DNA from: Thelonectria olida | Taxonomy: Eukaryota; Ascomycota; Sordariomycetes; Hypocreales; Nectriaceae | Reading direction: 5' to 3' | Length of the DNA: 64,000 nt | Assembly (NCBI GenBank): GCA_020736575.1 | Contig: JAGPYM010000008.1 | Span: 186,001-250,000 of the forward strand | Shown: one piece after another, positions 1-9,397 of the stretch | Layout: each line of letters starts with the position of its first letter | Position numbering within the stretch: position 1 is the first letter of the stretch | Made by a program: the position numbers and the translations under genes | Notes under the pieces: generated by a model | Seen by the model: only the letters and a program-made list of their open reading frames with translations | Databases searched by the model: none | What the model was told of the DNA's origin: nothing

Positions 1-3000
1 GTCTCGAGAGCCTGATCCGCGCCTTCGAGGGCCTTGCGGTGCTGCTTAGACGACGCGGATTTCGATGAGGCGGCGGCGGCTTCCTTGTTGACGGCAGCCT
101 TGGCTCGCTCGAGATCCTTCTGGAGCTTCTCGGCGCTGAGGCGGAAAGCGGCGCGCTCACTACGCGCGCGCTCGACCTTTCGTCGGAGAGAAGCCTCGGA
201 GGCGGCGAGCGCGTCGATGAGCTCTTGTTGCTGCTGGACGTCGTGCTCGAGGTTTTCGTTCTCGGCGCGACTTTTGCGGAGTTGACGCTGCTGGTTGCTT
301 AGGTCCGTCTGCTGGGCAGTCGCAAGATCGCGCTCCCGCTCAGCTTTTTCGAGCTTGTGCTCCTTGCGCTTGACGACACGCTCGTGCTGCATGGCTGTTT
401 CCTCGGCTTGTTGGCGCGCATCTTCGAGAAGGTCTTCGAGCACGATCTTCTGGTCCTCTGCGTCACTGAGTTGCCGTTGGAGGTCCTGAGAGGTCTGCTG
501 GGCTTGTCGCTCAATTTCTCTGTTCTTGGATCGAAGCTCGTGGATGGATTGCTCCGCAACCGAGAGCTGCTGCCGTAGCTCAGCCATCTCCTCAAGCACG
601 AGTTTGGGGTCTTCCGCGTCATCAAGCTGACGTTGAAGGTCATGCGACGTCTGCTGGGCTCGGCGCTCGGCTTCTCTCGTCCTTGACCGGAGCTCTTGGA
701 TAGACTGCTCAGCATTCGAGAGCTGATGTTGCAGATCAGCTACCTGGTCCACCTTCTGGTCCTCTAGGTCATCCAGTTGTCGTTGGAGATCCTGCGAGGT
801 CTGTTGGGCACGACGCTCGGCCTCTCTATTCTTCAACCGGAGCTCCTGGATGAACTGCTCGGCCTCCCTGTTCTTGGACCGGAGCTCTTGGATAGACTCC
901 TCGGCGTCTATGTTCCTGGACTGAAGCTCTTGGATGGATTGCTCGGCATTCGAGAGCTTGTGTCGTAGCTCGGTTACCTCCAACTCGCGCCCGGAATCCT
1001 TGATCGGGGACTTCCTGGGTGAAACTCTTAGCTTTGATGCCTCGGACTCGTGGACACGACGCTCGAGATCGGCGATCTGTCGCTTGAGAGCCCTGACGCC
1101 ATCCTTCTGGGTTGACTCGCGGTTTAACAAATCAAGCTCCTTCTTGCGGGCGGCGCCGAGGTCACTGTCGAGGAGTACGATGTCCTGCTTGGCCTCGGAG
1201 AGCTCCCTCTCCAGAGCGGCGAATTCTTTGCTAGATTTGTCGAGTCTCTCTTGAAGCCTGGAGACCTTTTCGTCCATTTGTCGATTGGAGTCCTTGATGA
1301 TCATGTCCTTCTGAGCCGACTCGCGCTGTAAGAAGTCAAGTTCCTCTTGGTGGGCGGAGGCGAGGTCATCGTTGTTGTGCTTTTGGAGACGAGTGAGCCT
1401 CTCGTTCTCCCGATTGACCTTAGAAAGCTCCTTCTCCAGAGCGGCAAACTCTTTGCCGGATCTGTCAAGTTCTTCTTGCAGCCGAATGACCTTTTCTTCG
1501 ATCTGGCGAGATAGCCCCTTGGTGACGATAGACTTGTTAGCCATTTCATCTTGGAGCTCTTCAAGATCGTTCTCTGCTCGCTCTTTTTGGGCCAGGGCAT
1601 CATCCATTCGACTCTCGGCGTCCTCGAGCTTGACCTTCAATTCTTCGACTTGCCGAGATAGCCCTTTGGTGGCATCAGACATGTGAGTCATCTCATACTG
1701 AAGTTCATCGAGATTGGTTTCCGCTCGCTCCTTCTGGGTGAGAGCGTCTTCCAATCGATCCTCGGCGTTCTCCATCCTGGCTCTCATATCTTCAAGCTGT
1801 CGAGAGAGTCCTCTTGAGACCATAGACTTATCAGCCATGCCGTCTTGGAGTTCTCTGAGATCGTGTTCCGCTCGCTCCTTTTGAGACAGAGCATCCTCCA
1901 TCTTGGTCCTCATATCCTCGATCTGTCGAGAGAGCCCCTTAGAGACGACAGACCTATTAGCTAGTCTGTCTTGAAGATCTTCAAGGTCGTGTTCTGCCTG
2001 CTCCTTCTGGGTCAAGGCATCTTCTAGTTGGATCTCGGTGTCCTTCATCCTGGCTTTCATCTCTTCAAGTTGTCGAGACAACCCCTTAGAGACGACAGAC
2101 TTATTGGCCATGTTGTCTTGGAGTTCTTCGAGATCATTTTCTGCCCGCTCCTTCTGAGCTAAAGCGTCCTCCATTCGGGCCTCGGTATCCTTCATCCTAG
2201 CCCTCATTTCCTCAAGCTGTCGAGACAACCCCTTCGAGACGACAGATTTATTAGCCATACCATCTTGGAGTTCTTCGAGATCGTGTTCCGCGCGCTCCTT
2301 CTGTGCTATAGCATTTTCGGCTTTGGCTGTGGCGTCGTCCAATTTCGTCTTCATCTGTTCGGCTTGATCCTCTAGGCGTCGGATGCTGACCTCGAGATCC
2401 TCAACCTCATCCTCGCGTTCGGTGATTGCCTGATCCTTGTCGCGAAGCTCGGCCTCTGCTCGCTCTTTTTGGGATAGAGCATCGTTTGCTCTATGTTCGG
2501 CGTCTTCCATTTTGGTCTTCATCTCCTCCATCTGTTCCTCTAAGCGTTTGAGACTGATCTCGAGGTCTGAAATGGTGTCCTTCGCTTCCTCCAGCTCTTC
2601 ACTGTTTGTGCCCTTCTCTTCAAGTTCGACCATTCTCCGTTGGGAAGCCTTCGCCTTGTCCTCCGCAGCTTCTAGCTTATCCTTGAGATCCTCCACCTCA
2701 TCTTCGCGTTCGGTGATCAGTCGATCCTTCCCCCGGATGTCGGCCTCCAGGTCTCCAATGTCGTCACGGAGCTTCTCGACTTCGTTGTCATCCTGTTGTT
2801 GTTCCCGGTTCAACTGGTCTTGTAGATCTGCAATATCTGCTTCTCGGTCTTGGAGTAGCCGCTGTAGTTTCTCAATTTCTGTGCGTTGGTTTTCGTTGGC
2901 ATACTTCCGCTTCGCCTTCTCCTGAAGCTCCAGCATTGATTTTCGGTAACTTTCAAGATCCTTTTCGGCAGTCGTCAAGTGTTTCTTATACCGATGCAGT

Positions 3001-3668
3001 TCTCTCTGCATGGTAACCTTGTCCACCTTGAGTTCGGTGTTCTCCTTGAGCGCGGCTTCGCTAAAGCCGGGACCAGCTTTTCGGAGCGCCTCCTCGAGGA
3101 AGTGAATCTTCAGCTTGAGACCAAAGTTTTCCTTCTCAATTCTGTCAATGACGTTCTCTTGCTCTCGTAGTGATAGCTGGTTCCCGTCTTGGAGGGGACC
3201 TTTGTCACCGCCTCTCCGCGTAGACGGCTTCGCTAGGGGCGTGAACTCGGACAGGAGCGTAGACTCGGCTTGAGGCGTGCCTCTAATGTTTGAGGGTAGA
3301 TTTGGTCGGTCGGTGGTGTCGTTCTCTTGTTCTCGTAGCGATATGGAGCTGAAATCGGGGACAGCGCCTCTTTCACCGCCCCTCCGCGTAGCCGACTTTA
3401 ATAGTGGTGTGAATTCGACGTCTCCGATGCTGGCAGGGAGATTTCGACGGTCGGCGAGTGGTCCCCGCGCGCGGGGGGTCCGCAAGTTGGTGCCATTAGA
3501 GAGACCTCCATTGCGAAGCTTCTGAATCAGGTTGCCCTCCTTGACAGGTGAGTGGAATGTGGCTTCCTGGGAGATGTCGGCAAAATCTGGCTGGCGACTG
3601 AGGTAGGTAGCATCCCCGATATTTGTGCGCGGGGTGTCGAGCGCGCCGCCAAAGTCGGGTTGAACCAT
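1..3668 (-). CDS. MTOC/spindle-pole coiled-coil protein with CM1 motif (ApsB/Mto1/Pcp1-like), 3' end beyond window
   Basis: Large coiled-coil scaffold. Proteins of this family (Aspergillus ApsB, S. pombe Mto1 and Pcp1) sit at spindle pole bodies or other MTOCs and recruit the gamma-tubulin complex through a CM1 (Cnn_1N) helix. The frame is open from the ATG at 3668 to the left edge with no intron seen, giving at least 1222 codons. Residues 1-165 are low-complexity and Ser/Pro/Arg-rich. CM1 follows from about residue 166 (SLREQENVIDRIEKENFGLK, then the LKIHFLEEAL-type ending). The rest is almost pure heptad coiled coil, including six 49-residue repeats (about residues 440-720) and three 14-residue repeats (about 905-950). 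A C-terminal MTOC-targeting domain would lie off the window. Assignment to this family is firm because of CM1. Which paralogue it is (ApsB versus Pcp1 type) cannot be settled from this part. Confidence 0.85.
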   Translation of the reverse strand, partial: MVQPDFGGALDTPRTNIGDATYLSRQPDFADISQEATFHSPVKEGNLIQKLRNGGLSNGTNLRTPRARGPLADRRNLPASIGDVEFTPLLKSATRRGGERGAVPDFSSISLREQENDTTDRPNLPSNIRGTPQAESTLLSEFTPLAKPSTRRGGDKGPLQDGNQLSLREQENVIDRIEKENFGLKLKIHFLEEALRKAGPGFSEAALKENTELKVDKVTMQRELHRYKKHLTTAEKDLESYRKSMLELQEKAKRKYANENQRTEIEKLQRLLQDREADIADLQDQLNREQQQDDNEVEKLRDDIGDLEADIRGKDRLITEREDEVEDLKDKLEAAEDKAKASQRRMVELEEKGTNSEELEEAKDTISDLEISLKRLEEQMEEMKTKMEDAEHRANDALSQKERAEAELRDKDQAITEREDEVEDLEVSIRRLEDQAEQMKTKLDDATAKAENAIAQKERAEHDLEELQDGMANKSVVSKGLSRQLEEMRARMKDTEARMEDALAQKERAENDLEELQDNMANKSVVSKGLSRQLEEMKARMKDTEIQLEDALTQKEQAEHDLEDLQDRLANRSVVSKGLSRQIEDMRTKMEDALSQKERAEHDLRELQDGMADKSMVSRGLSRQLEDMRARMENAEDRLEDALTQKERAETNLDELQYEMTHMSDATKGLSRQVEELKVKLEDAESRMDDALAQKERAENDLEELQDEMANKSIVTKGLSRQIEEKVIRLQEELDRSGKEFAALEKELSKVNRENERLTRLQKHNNDDLASAHQEELDFLQRESAQKDMIIKDSNRQMDEKVSRLQERLDKSSKEFAALERELSEAKQDIVLLDSDLGAARKKELDLLNRESTQKDGVRALKRQIADLERRVHESEASKLRVSPRKSPIKDSGRELEVTELRHKLSNAEQSIQELQSRNIDAEESIQELRSKNREAEQFIQELRLKNREAERRAQQTSQDLQRQLDDLEDQKVDQVADLQHQLSNAEQSIQELRSRTREAERRAQQTSHDLQRQLDDAEDPKLVLEEMAELRQQLSVAEQSIHELRSKNREIERQAQQTSQDLQRQLSDAEDQKIVLEDLLEDARQQAEETAMQHERVVKRKEHKLEKAERERDLATAQQTDLSNQQRQLRKSRAENENLEHDVQQQQELIDALAASEASLRRKVERARSERAAFRLSAEKLQKDLERAKAAVNKEAAAASSKSASSKQHRKALEGADQALE
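1531..2290 (-). repeat. Six in-frame coiled-coil repeats of 49 (one of 42) residues
   Basis: Within the MTOC coiled-coil gene, the segment encoding an ANKSVVSKGLSRQLEEM-like motif recurs with equivalent points at 1531, 1678, 1825, 1951, 2098 and 2245. The spacings are 147, 147, 126, 147 and 147 bp, that is 49 residues or, once, 42. Both are whole numbers of heptads, so the coiled-coil register is kept. Confidence 0.85.
3153..3420 (-). repeat. Direct duplication (168-bp offset) of the segment leading into CM1
   Basis: The encoded sequence EFTPLLKSATRRGGERG ... SLREQEN (ending near 3321) is repeated 56 residues later as EFTPLAKPSTRRGGDKG ... SLREQEN (ending near 3153). Only the second copy continues into the full CM1 helix. 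The first copy therefore carries the first seven residues of CM1 without the rest. Confidence 0.8.
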
Positions 3669-4298
3669 TTTGACGGGCGCGCCTGAGGAATCGGCGATTG
3701 AATCTAGGTGTTGGGCTGGCGCTGAATGATGTAGGAGTAGAATGAATGAGTGGGCGTGAGTGAGAGAAATGAAGCTCGAAGTGGGAGAATTGTTTGTTTG
3801 TTTGTAGGTCGAGGTCAATGTCAATACACGATCATGAAGTTAAGTGGATTTGACCCGCGTGCGATGCAAATGGATTGTGGCAGGCGCGTTTGTTTACTTT
3901 CAGTCCTCCTTTGGGTTAGCCCGGGCAGAGTCTGCTCCGCTTTAGCCAGTTGTCAAAGTTTGAGCCTTAAGCCAATCAGCATCGACGCCCCGATCGCCTT
4001 GATGAGTCAGCAGGTCCCCTTTATTGCGTCACCCAACAAGTGAATGACCTGACTAACATAGAAACATGAGAAAACGCGGATGGGGCAGATCTCGCATAAC
4101 TCATCATGAGAACCTGGATGGAGGCTGCGAAAAGCATCATGACATATTTACACGTTTAATCCAAGTTCAATTCTTCCCGTCCTTTCCAAATCTCTCCGTC
4201 TTCTCTCATTCGCTGTATCGGGATCTCCTTTGCATCTACGAAAAAGAAAACTCCCCCACATATATCCCTGACCGCCCTCGTCATCTGCGGTCGCCGCC
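3669..4298. promoter_or_regulatory. Divergent intergenic region, MTOC gene / F-box gene
   Basis: A head-to-head 630-bp interval. It holds a CCAAT box at 3972-3976 and a TGAGTCA element at 4003-4009, the core bound by Gcn4/CPC1-type bZIP factors. A (GTTT)n microsatellite lies near 3791-3803. A pyrimidine-rich stretch precedes the F-box ATG. No additional gene is seen. The regulatory roles are inferred from motif matches only. Confidence 0.4.
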
Positions 4299-6338
4299 AT
4301 GTCGCTGGATCAAATCCCCGACGAGATAGTCCATCATCTGCTGTACTACGTTTCTCCAGAAGACAACCTTGCCAATGTCCAGCTTCTTTCCCGTCGGCTA
4401 AGGCACATTGCAAGCGAGCCTCTGCTTTGGAGATACTACTGCCAACATGGCTTCAAATTCTGGAACCCCGAGCACAACCTCCCAGGTAAACTGAAAGAAA
4501 GGGCCTCGGAAGTCGATTGGAAAGGTCTGTTCCTTCTTCGAAAGCGCCGAAATGAGGAGATATCAGGACTCTTTGACCATGTTCTGGCTACGAAAGTGAA
4601 CCGCGTAAGGAGGACTGAGCAGATCGCCCAACTGGGTTACGACGCCAAAGACTTCCTCCTCGAGCAATGCCAAGCCGATGATTCTGTCGAGGATGTTTTG
4701 GCGAGACGGTAATTGCGTTGCTTTAGCCCCTCTGCATTTCCACGCTCACAAATTCTTCTGCAGCTACCACGGCAATTCAATCCTGGACAGCCTCCATAGA
4801 AGTCTCGCTATCGAGCAATGGCATCAGATCCTGGCTGTAGGAACCACTGCTGGGGGGAAGTTTCCAGAGTTCGCACTCGAGCGCACACTGGGTGCCTTTG
4901 ACTTGTTTGTGCTCCATGATCAACCTGGTGATCTGGACGATGTAGGTCACACCCATTGATCACTTCTTGTGCACCCGCGCTAACAATACTCGATAGATTG
5001 GTCGTATGCTCGATGAGAGAGCCACCGAGTTCCTGAGCAGCACCCCGGGTGTAAATGACATGACAACGCGACATAAAGCTCTGGCACTTACCCAGTGGCT
5101 CCGCCGCAACAACTTGACCGGTCTGAAACAACCTGAGAAGAGCTATCGAAACCTGCGAAACTGCTTCATCGGACAGGCCTTGCGGCATGAGGATCATGAC
5201 TCTATCCCAATCATCTCCAGCGCTATTTTCTGCTGCATTGCCACCAGGCTGGGGCTGCGAGCTCACTGTTGCTCGTTTCCCACCCACGTTCACGCCGTAG
5301 TCCTTCCCAATGATGGAGAGACGTTGGATGGCTTGCCTGTTTCTCACGAGGCGCCACATCAGGAATTGATGTACTTAGATCCTTATGGCTCCGATGACGA
5401 GGTTTCTTTGGCCTCTCTGCAGGCCACGCTAGCGCAATTTGGCTGGCAAACAAACACTGAGTTGTTCTTGGCTCCGGCGTCACCTGTTTCTGTTGCCATG
5501 AGGACCGCGCGTAACATCAAGGCCTCGTTTGCTAGGGCCGAGGCGCGAGAACAGGACGATATCGAGATCTCGCAGCTCATGAGCGGACATCCCGCCCTGA
5601 ATATGGGCGCTGCCCTTTATGCTTCTTTGTGGGCTATACTCTTGATGACCCCCGTCAACGTCTTCGAGTGGGACGAGAGCTTAGAAATGTTCCTCCGCCA
5701 TTTCGCCAAGAACTGGCATGAAGATGCGTGGATTGTCCAGAAGTATCTCGTGCCTTTGTCCGACCAATTCGCGCCTCTTAGAGAGAGACTAGCCCGTCAT
5801 GGACTCCGCGGCTGGGATGACCCCAGGGAGATCTTGGGCTTGGTGCGAGAACTGGACGAGTCGAACCCCCCTTCCTTCCGTAGGGCTGCCTCCGAGGGGC
5901 ACCCGGTGTCGTACAAGATCGGACAGGTATTTCGACACAGACGATATCGATGGATCGGAGTCATCAACGGTTGGACTGACCAGGGTGCGCGCCGACTTCC
6001 CATGCCTCATACCGTGGCAATTGACGAAACGCTAGATGACAGCAGTGACACTGATCTGCCCAGCCTGGTGCGCCCGCGCAACCAAAACTTTTACACGTGC
6101 TTGTACGATTGATTCCCTTTCTCAAAATAGATACACAGCCCTGATTACTGACAACGACGTTAGGCGCACAACAGGGATTGAACGACACGTGGTCGCCGAG
6201 GACAATATTGTGCTCCTCCACAACCCAAGTGAGGTTCCTGAAGACATTTTTGCTTTGGCAGGCAAGTTTTTTAAGAGATTCGACCCTGACACGTGCACTT
6301 TTGTCTCGAACTTGAGTGAGGAATTCCCCGACGACTAA
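4299..6338 (+). CDS. FBXO21-type F-box protein with transglutaminase-like and YccV domains
   Basis: Probable SCF substrate receptor resembling FBXO21. Exons 4299-4708, 4764-4941, 4997-6102 and 6164-6338 join in frame to 622 residues. The F-box is at residues 1-45 (LDQIPDEIVHHLLYYV...). A SirB1/transglutaminase-like region spans about 200-330 and includes the THVHAVVLP stretch. A YccV/HspQ-like domain lies at about 500-605, starting VSYKIGQVFRHRRYRWIG and ending RHVVAEDNIVLL. The last intron (6103-6163) uses donor GTACGA, branch TTACTGAC and acceptor TTAG. Without it the YccV domain would be cut at a stop at 6110. The protein should bind Skp1 through the F-box (family knowledge); its substrate is unknown. 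It is tail-to-tail with the UCH37-like gene. Confidence 0.85.
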
Positions 6339-6795
6339 ACACATGGACTGCTTCAACCCAACCCCCCCTCCCCCCCAGTTTCTTCCCCCCCTTCTACTTC
6401 CCCTCTTTATTTCTTATTTTCCTATATGGTTCTGGTTGCGAGTCGAGGGCCTAAATGCATCTTGAGAAGACTGCTCGCGTTAGAATGAAGGAAAATGGGC
6501 TGGCGTTGAGAGAGAAAAAGCCGATGGCTCTTGGTTCTGTCTGGTACGGTGCGACTGACTGTCATATAAATTGCGATGGAATTGGCCCAGGCAAATGGGC
6601 TCTGAGTAATACTACTAAGGCTGTCTAATGAAGTGACTTTGATATTATACATTCATCTATTCTACTCGGATCGTCATTATTGAAGCCGTCTAATCGGCGC
6701 CATGCTTCCCAAGAAGGGGCGATGTTAGACCCCAGGCCGACATGGAGGGATATTTGCTGCAGTTGGTATATCATGAACGAGAATCAGCTGTTCCT
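6339..6795. other. Tail-to-tail 3' region, F-box / UCH37-like
   Basis: A 457-bp convergent interval holding both 3' UTRs. It starts with a C-rich tract around 6360-6395. No coding potential or RNA gene is seen. Confidence 0.5.
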
Positions 6796-8321
6796 TTACT
6801 TAGCCGCCTTGATCATGTCCTCCAAAACTCCCTTCTCGGCCAGCTTCGTGACCCATTTATGCAAGGCAGGACCGTAGTCCTTCTTGCGGCCCTTGACGCG
6901 CTGCTCATCATCCGCAATGCCCATCAATTCGGCGCGGTATTCACCCATGGAGGCCTTGACCTCGATGACTAGGTCCTGGTGGAGGGCGTATGCTTCGCTG
7001 GTTTCGAGTGTAGGCCCTGACGTCTTGTCCCGGATGGATTGTGGGATTTCGGCGTTTTCAATGTCTGCTCTCTTCAAATTGAACTCGGAGAGCTGAGATT
7101 CGTCGTCCAAATCGAGGGGTTTGGGTTCAGCGGCGACGAGGCTATTGAAATCGGTATACTCTTTCATGTGAGAGTGAAGGTGGTTGAGGGAGGCGACAGC
7201 TTGAGCGATTGCGTGCGAATGTGTCGCAAGAGGACTTTGGCAAAGCGCGAGAAGGTTGAATGACAGTTGGCTTTCCTCATACTGCAACATGCGACCCTCG
7301 ATCTGTGGCGCCGCCACGCTTGTCCAGTGATCTGAGGACACCGCGTCTAGAGAACAGGTTAGCGATAAATGTCATCCTGATTTGGGTCTGTAATAGAGCC
7401 AATACTGACCCAATCTTTGGGGTTTGCTCTTCAACCCATCCAGCTCCCAGACATGGCCTCCAGCTGGGACATAGGCGATAAAGTGATAGCCATATTCAGG
7501 CTTCACTCTCCTTTTCCTGGGGGTTGTCTTCTTTCCCTTCTTCAAGGTAGCTCGCTTCTTGACCTTTTTGGCCATGGCATCGGACGCCTCGTTTTCCAGG
7601 TACAAGTCTGCATTAAGGTGATCCATACGACGGGTGAAGGAGTTGTGGATGGAGCGGATGAAGGTATTTCGGCTAAGCTGGTGACCCCTGAGGGCGGTGC
7701 TGAGGTGTTTTGTCGATTCCTTAAACTCGGAAAGGTTTTGGCCCACGTGTATTCCATCCGCGTTCATGATGATATTGAGCATGGCAACAGTCGCGCAAGC
7801 ATTGTCGGTTGTCTGGGTGGCATCAGCAATGATGTGCGATGGCGCAGGGCAAATTCAGCAAATACCTGATTGGCAAACCAGACATCAGTGGCGTCTTCGT
7901 CCTCTTCCACATCGTCATGGCTAGGAACGTACTGAAATAGGAATATCAAGCCAAAAACGGGTTTGCTAGAGGGGTGTGAGCACTGGTGGATAGGAGCGGC
8001 AGGAGAAAACGCACGGTAAAAGGTTAAGGGACTCCTGGTCCATGGTGAAGATCTCCTGTGCCTTGATATCTTGGACCCCCAGATCCCGCAGGATAATATT
8101 GAAGAAAGCCTGGTGCTTGTTAGCGAGGCTGTGTAGCACGTTCGAGTCTCAGATGTGCTCACAGGCTCAGATTCCAGCTCGATCCATCCTTCCCACTCCT
8201 GGATGTCCTCCGAGGTGAGAGGCGCTAGCGCCTCTTCTAGCAGCTTCTCTTCGGGGAGCTTAGTCACTTGGTTGGTTGTGTCGCTTGCCTTGCGTTTGGG
8301 GTTGCGCTTTGGCTCACTCAT
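6796..8321 (-). CDS. UCH37/UCHL5-type ubiquitin C-terminal hydrolase
   Basis: Peptidase family C12 deubiquitinase; UCH37 homologues act at the 19S proteasome and in chromatin complexes. Five exons (8163-8321, 8015-8109, 7866-7965, 7410-7812, 6796-7346) give 435 residues. The catalytic residues are visible: oxyanion Gln118 and Cys124 (in FANQTTDNACATVAM), His228 (YGYHFIAYVP) and Asp243 (VWELDGL). Cys to His is 104 residues, against 76 in human UCHL5. The extra residues are a Lys/Arg-rich insertion at about 197-222 in the active-site crossover loop. The helical C-terminal ULD-like region ends in KEYG-less basic/helical sequence (KWVTKLAEKGVLEDMIKAAK). An upstream in-frame GTG at 8333 is not an ATG, so 8321 was taken as the start. 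Confidence 0.88.
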
Positions 8322-9393
8322 GGTTGTCGACACGCAGGTAGCCCTGGGGAGTTTGATGCCCTGCGAGTTGCTACGCAGGCAGACCGCCGTGGAGGAGGGT
8401 TGTGCTCGCGATCTTCAATGCTCTGCGACATGTTGTCAGTACGAGAATCGGACGACATGGTTGTTATTGATGTTGGCATGATGAAGTGCAGGCATCGAAT
8501 TGCCAGTGAGACGTGAGTTTGGGTGAAGCTAGTTCCTATGTAGCAGAAAAGGAAGGCGAGCAAACAATTAAACAACGGATGCGATTCACTGACCGGAGAA
8601 TTAAAAATTGCTACATGTATCTTGTGTGGCAATGGTGAATAATCAAGTGGCACACAACGCCCCCAGAAACTCTATAGGCTTGAGTTTTCGTAGTGTTGAT
8701 GTGAGCTCACGCATCATCTAGGCGGGAGGTATGGAAGGGAGAGGACATGGACTGCTGCGATGGACGACGGAAGAAGAGAGAGAGAGAGATATGAAGAGAC
8801 TGCAAAGAGCTTCTGGTTGTTGGACTCTCGTCAATCAAGATGTGGTATCGAAAAAGGAAGTTGAATATGAGATGGTGATAGCGCATAAGAACTGCTTTGG
8901 TTGATTAGATGCGATAGACGCGAATAGAGGAAGCTTCCAAGTTAGCTCATGAGGCTCAAGCTTGGGGGACAGACGAACGAAGGCAGAGCCCCACTTGCGA
9001 GGAGCGCTCAGCCAATTATAGGACCCGGATGCGAGCTGTGCTTGAGGGGAGAGGGGAGCTCTATGGCCAATCACATCCGCGTAAAGAGCCCATTGGCCAC
9101 TGTGCCTGGGGAGCTCTAGCGCTGTAGCAGCCTGTCCTAGGCGGCTTGTGATTGTGTTGGAGCCAGTCGCGTGTTGACGTGACGGATTTCTTCAAAGGAA
9201 TTTATTTCCATCTGGATTCATTTCGACGCCAAAACACCATCACCACCACCATTACTGCCACAACACAACACATCACCACGGCCCGCGACCGAGACCTCTT
9301 GTCGCCCGCTACGTCTCTCCCTTCGACCCGTCGCTATCGCTCTTCGACCAATTTCTCTCCTAACCTCAGCAATTTTCACGGAATGCAAATGCG
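8322..9393. promoter_or_regulatory. Divergent intergenic region, UCH37-like / POM152, with three CCAAT boxes
   Basis: A head-to-head 1.07-kb interval. Three CCAAT elements lie within 85 bp: 9012-9016, 9067-9071, and an inverted copy at 9092-9096. There is a short GA microsatellite near 8777-8790. No other gene is seen. CCAAT is the target of the fungal HAP complex (known); use of these copies is inferred. Confidence 0.4.
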
Positions 9394-9397
9394 ATGA
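9383..9397 (+). promoter_or_regulatory. Four-codon uORF overlapping the POM152 start codon
   Basis: ATG CAA ATG CGA TGA lies directly before the POM152 start. The TGA (9395-9397) overlaps the main ATG (9394-9396) as ATGA. The second upstream ATG is five nt before the main one. This arrangement could force reinitiation or leaky scanning if the transcript starts upstream of 9383. Confidence 0.5.
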
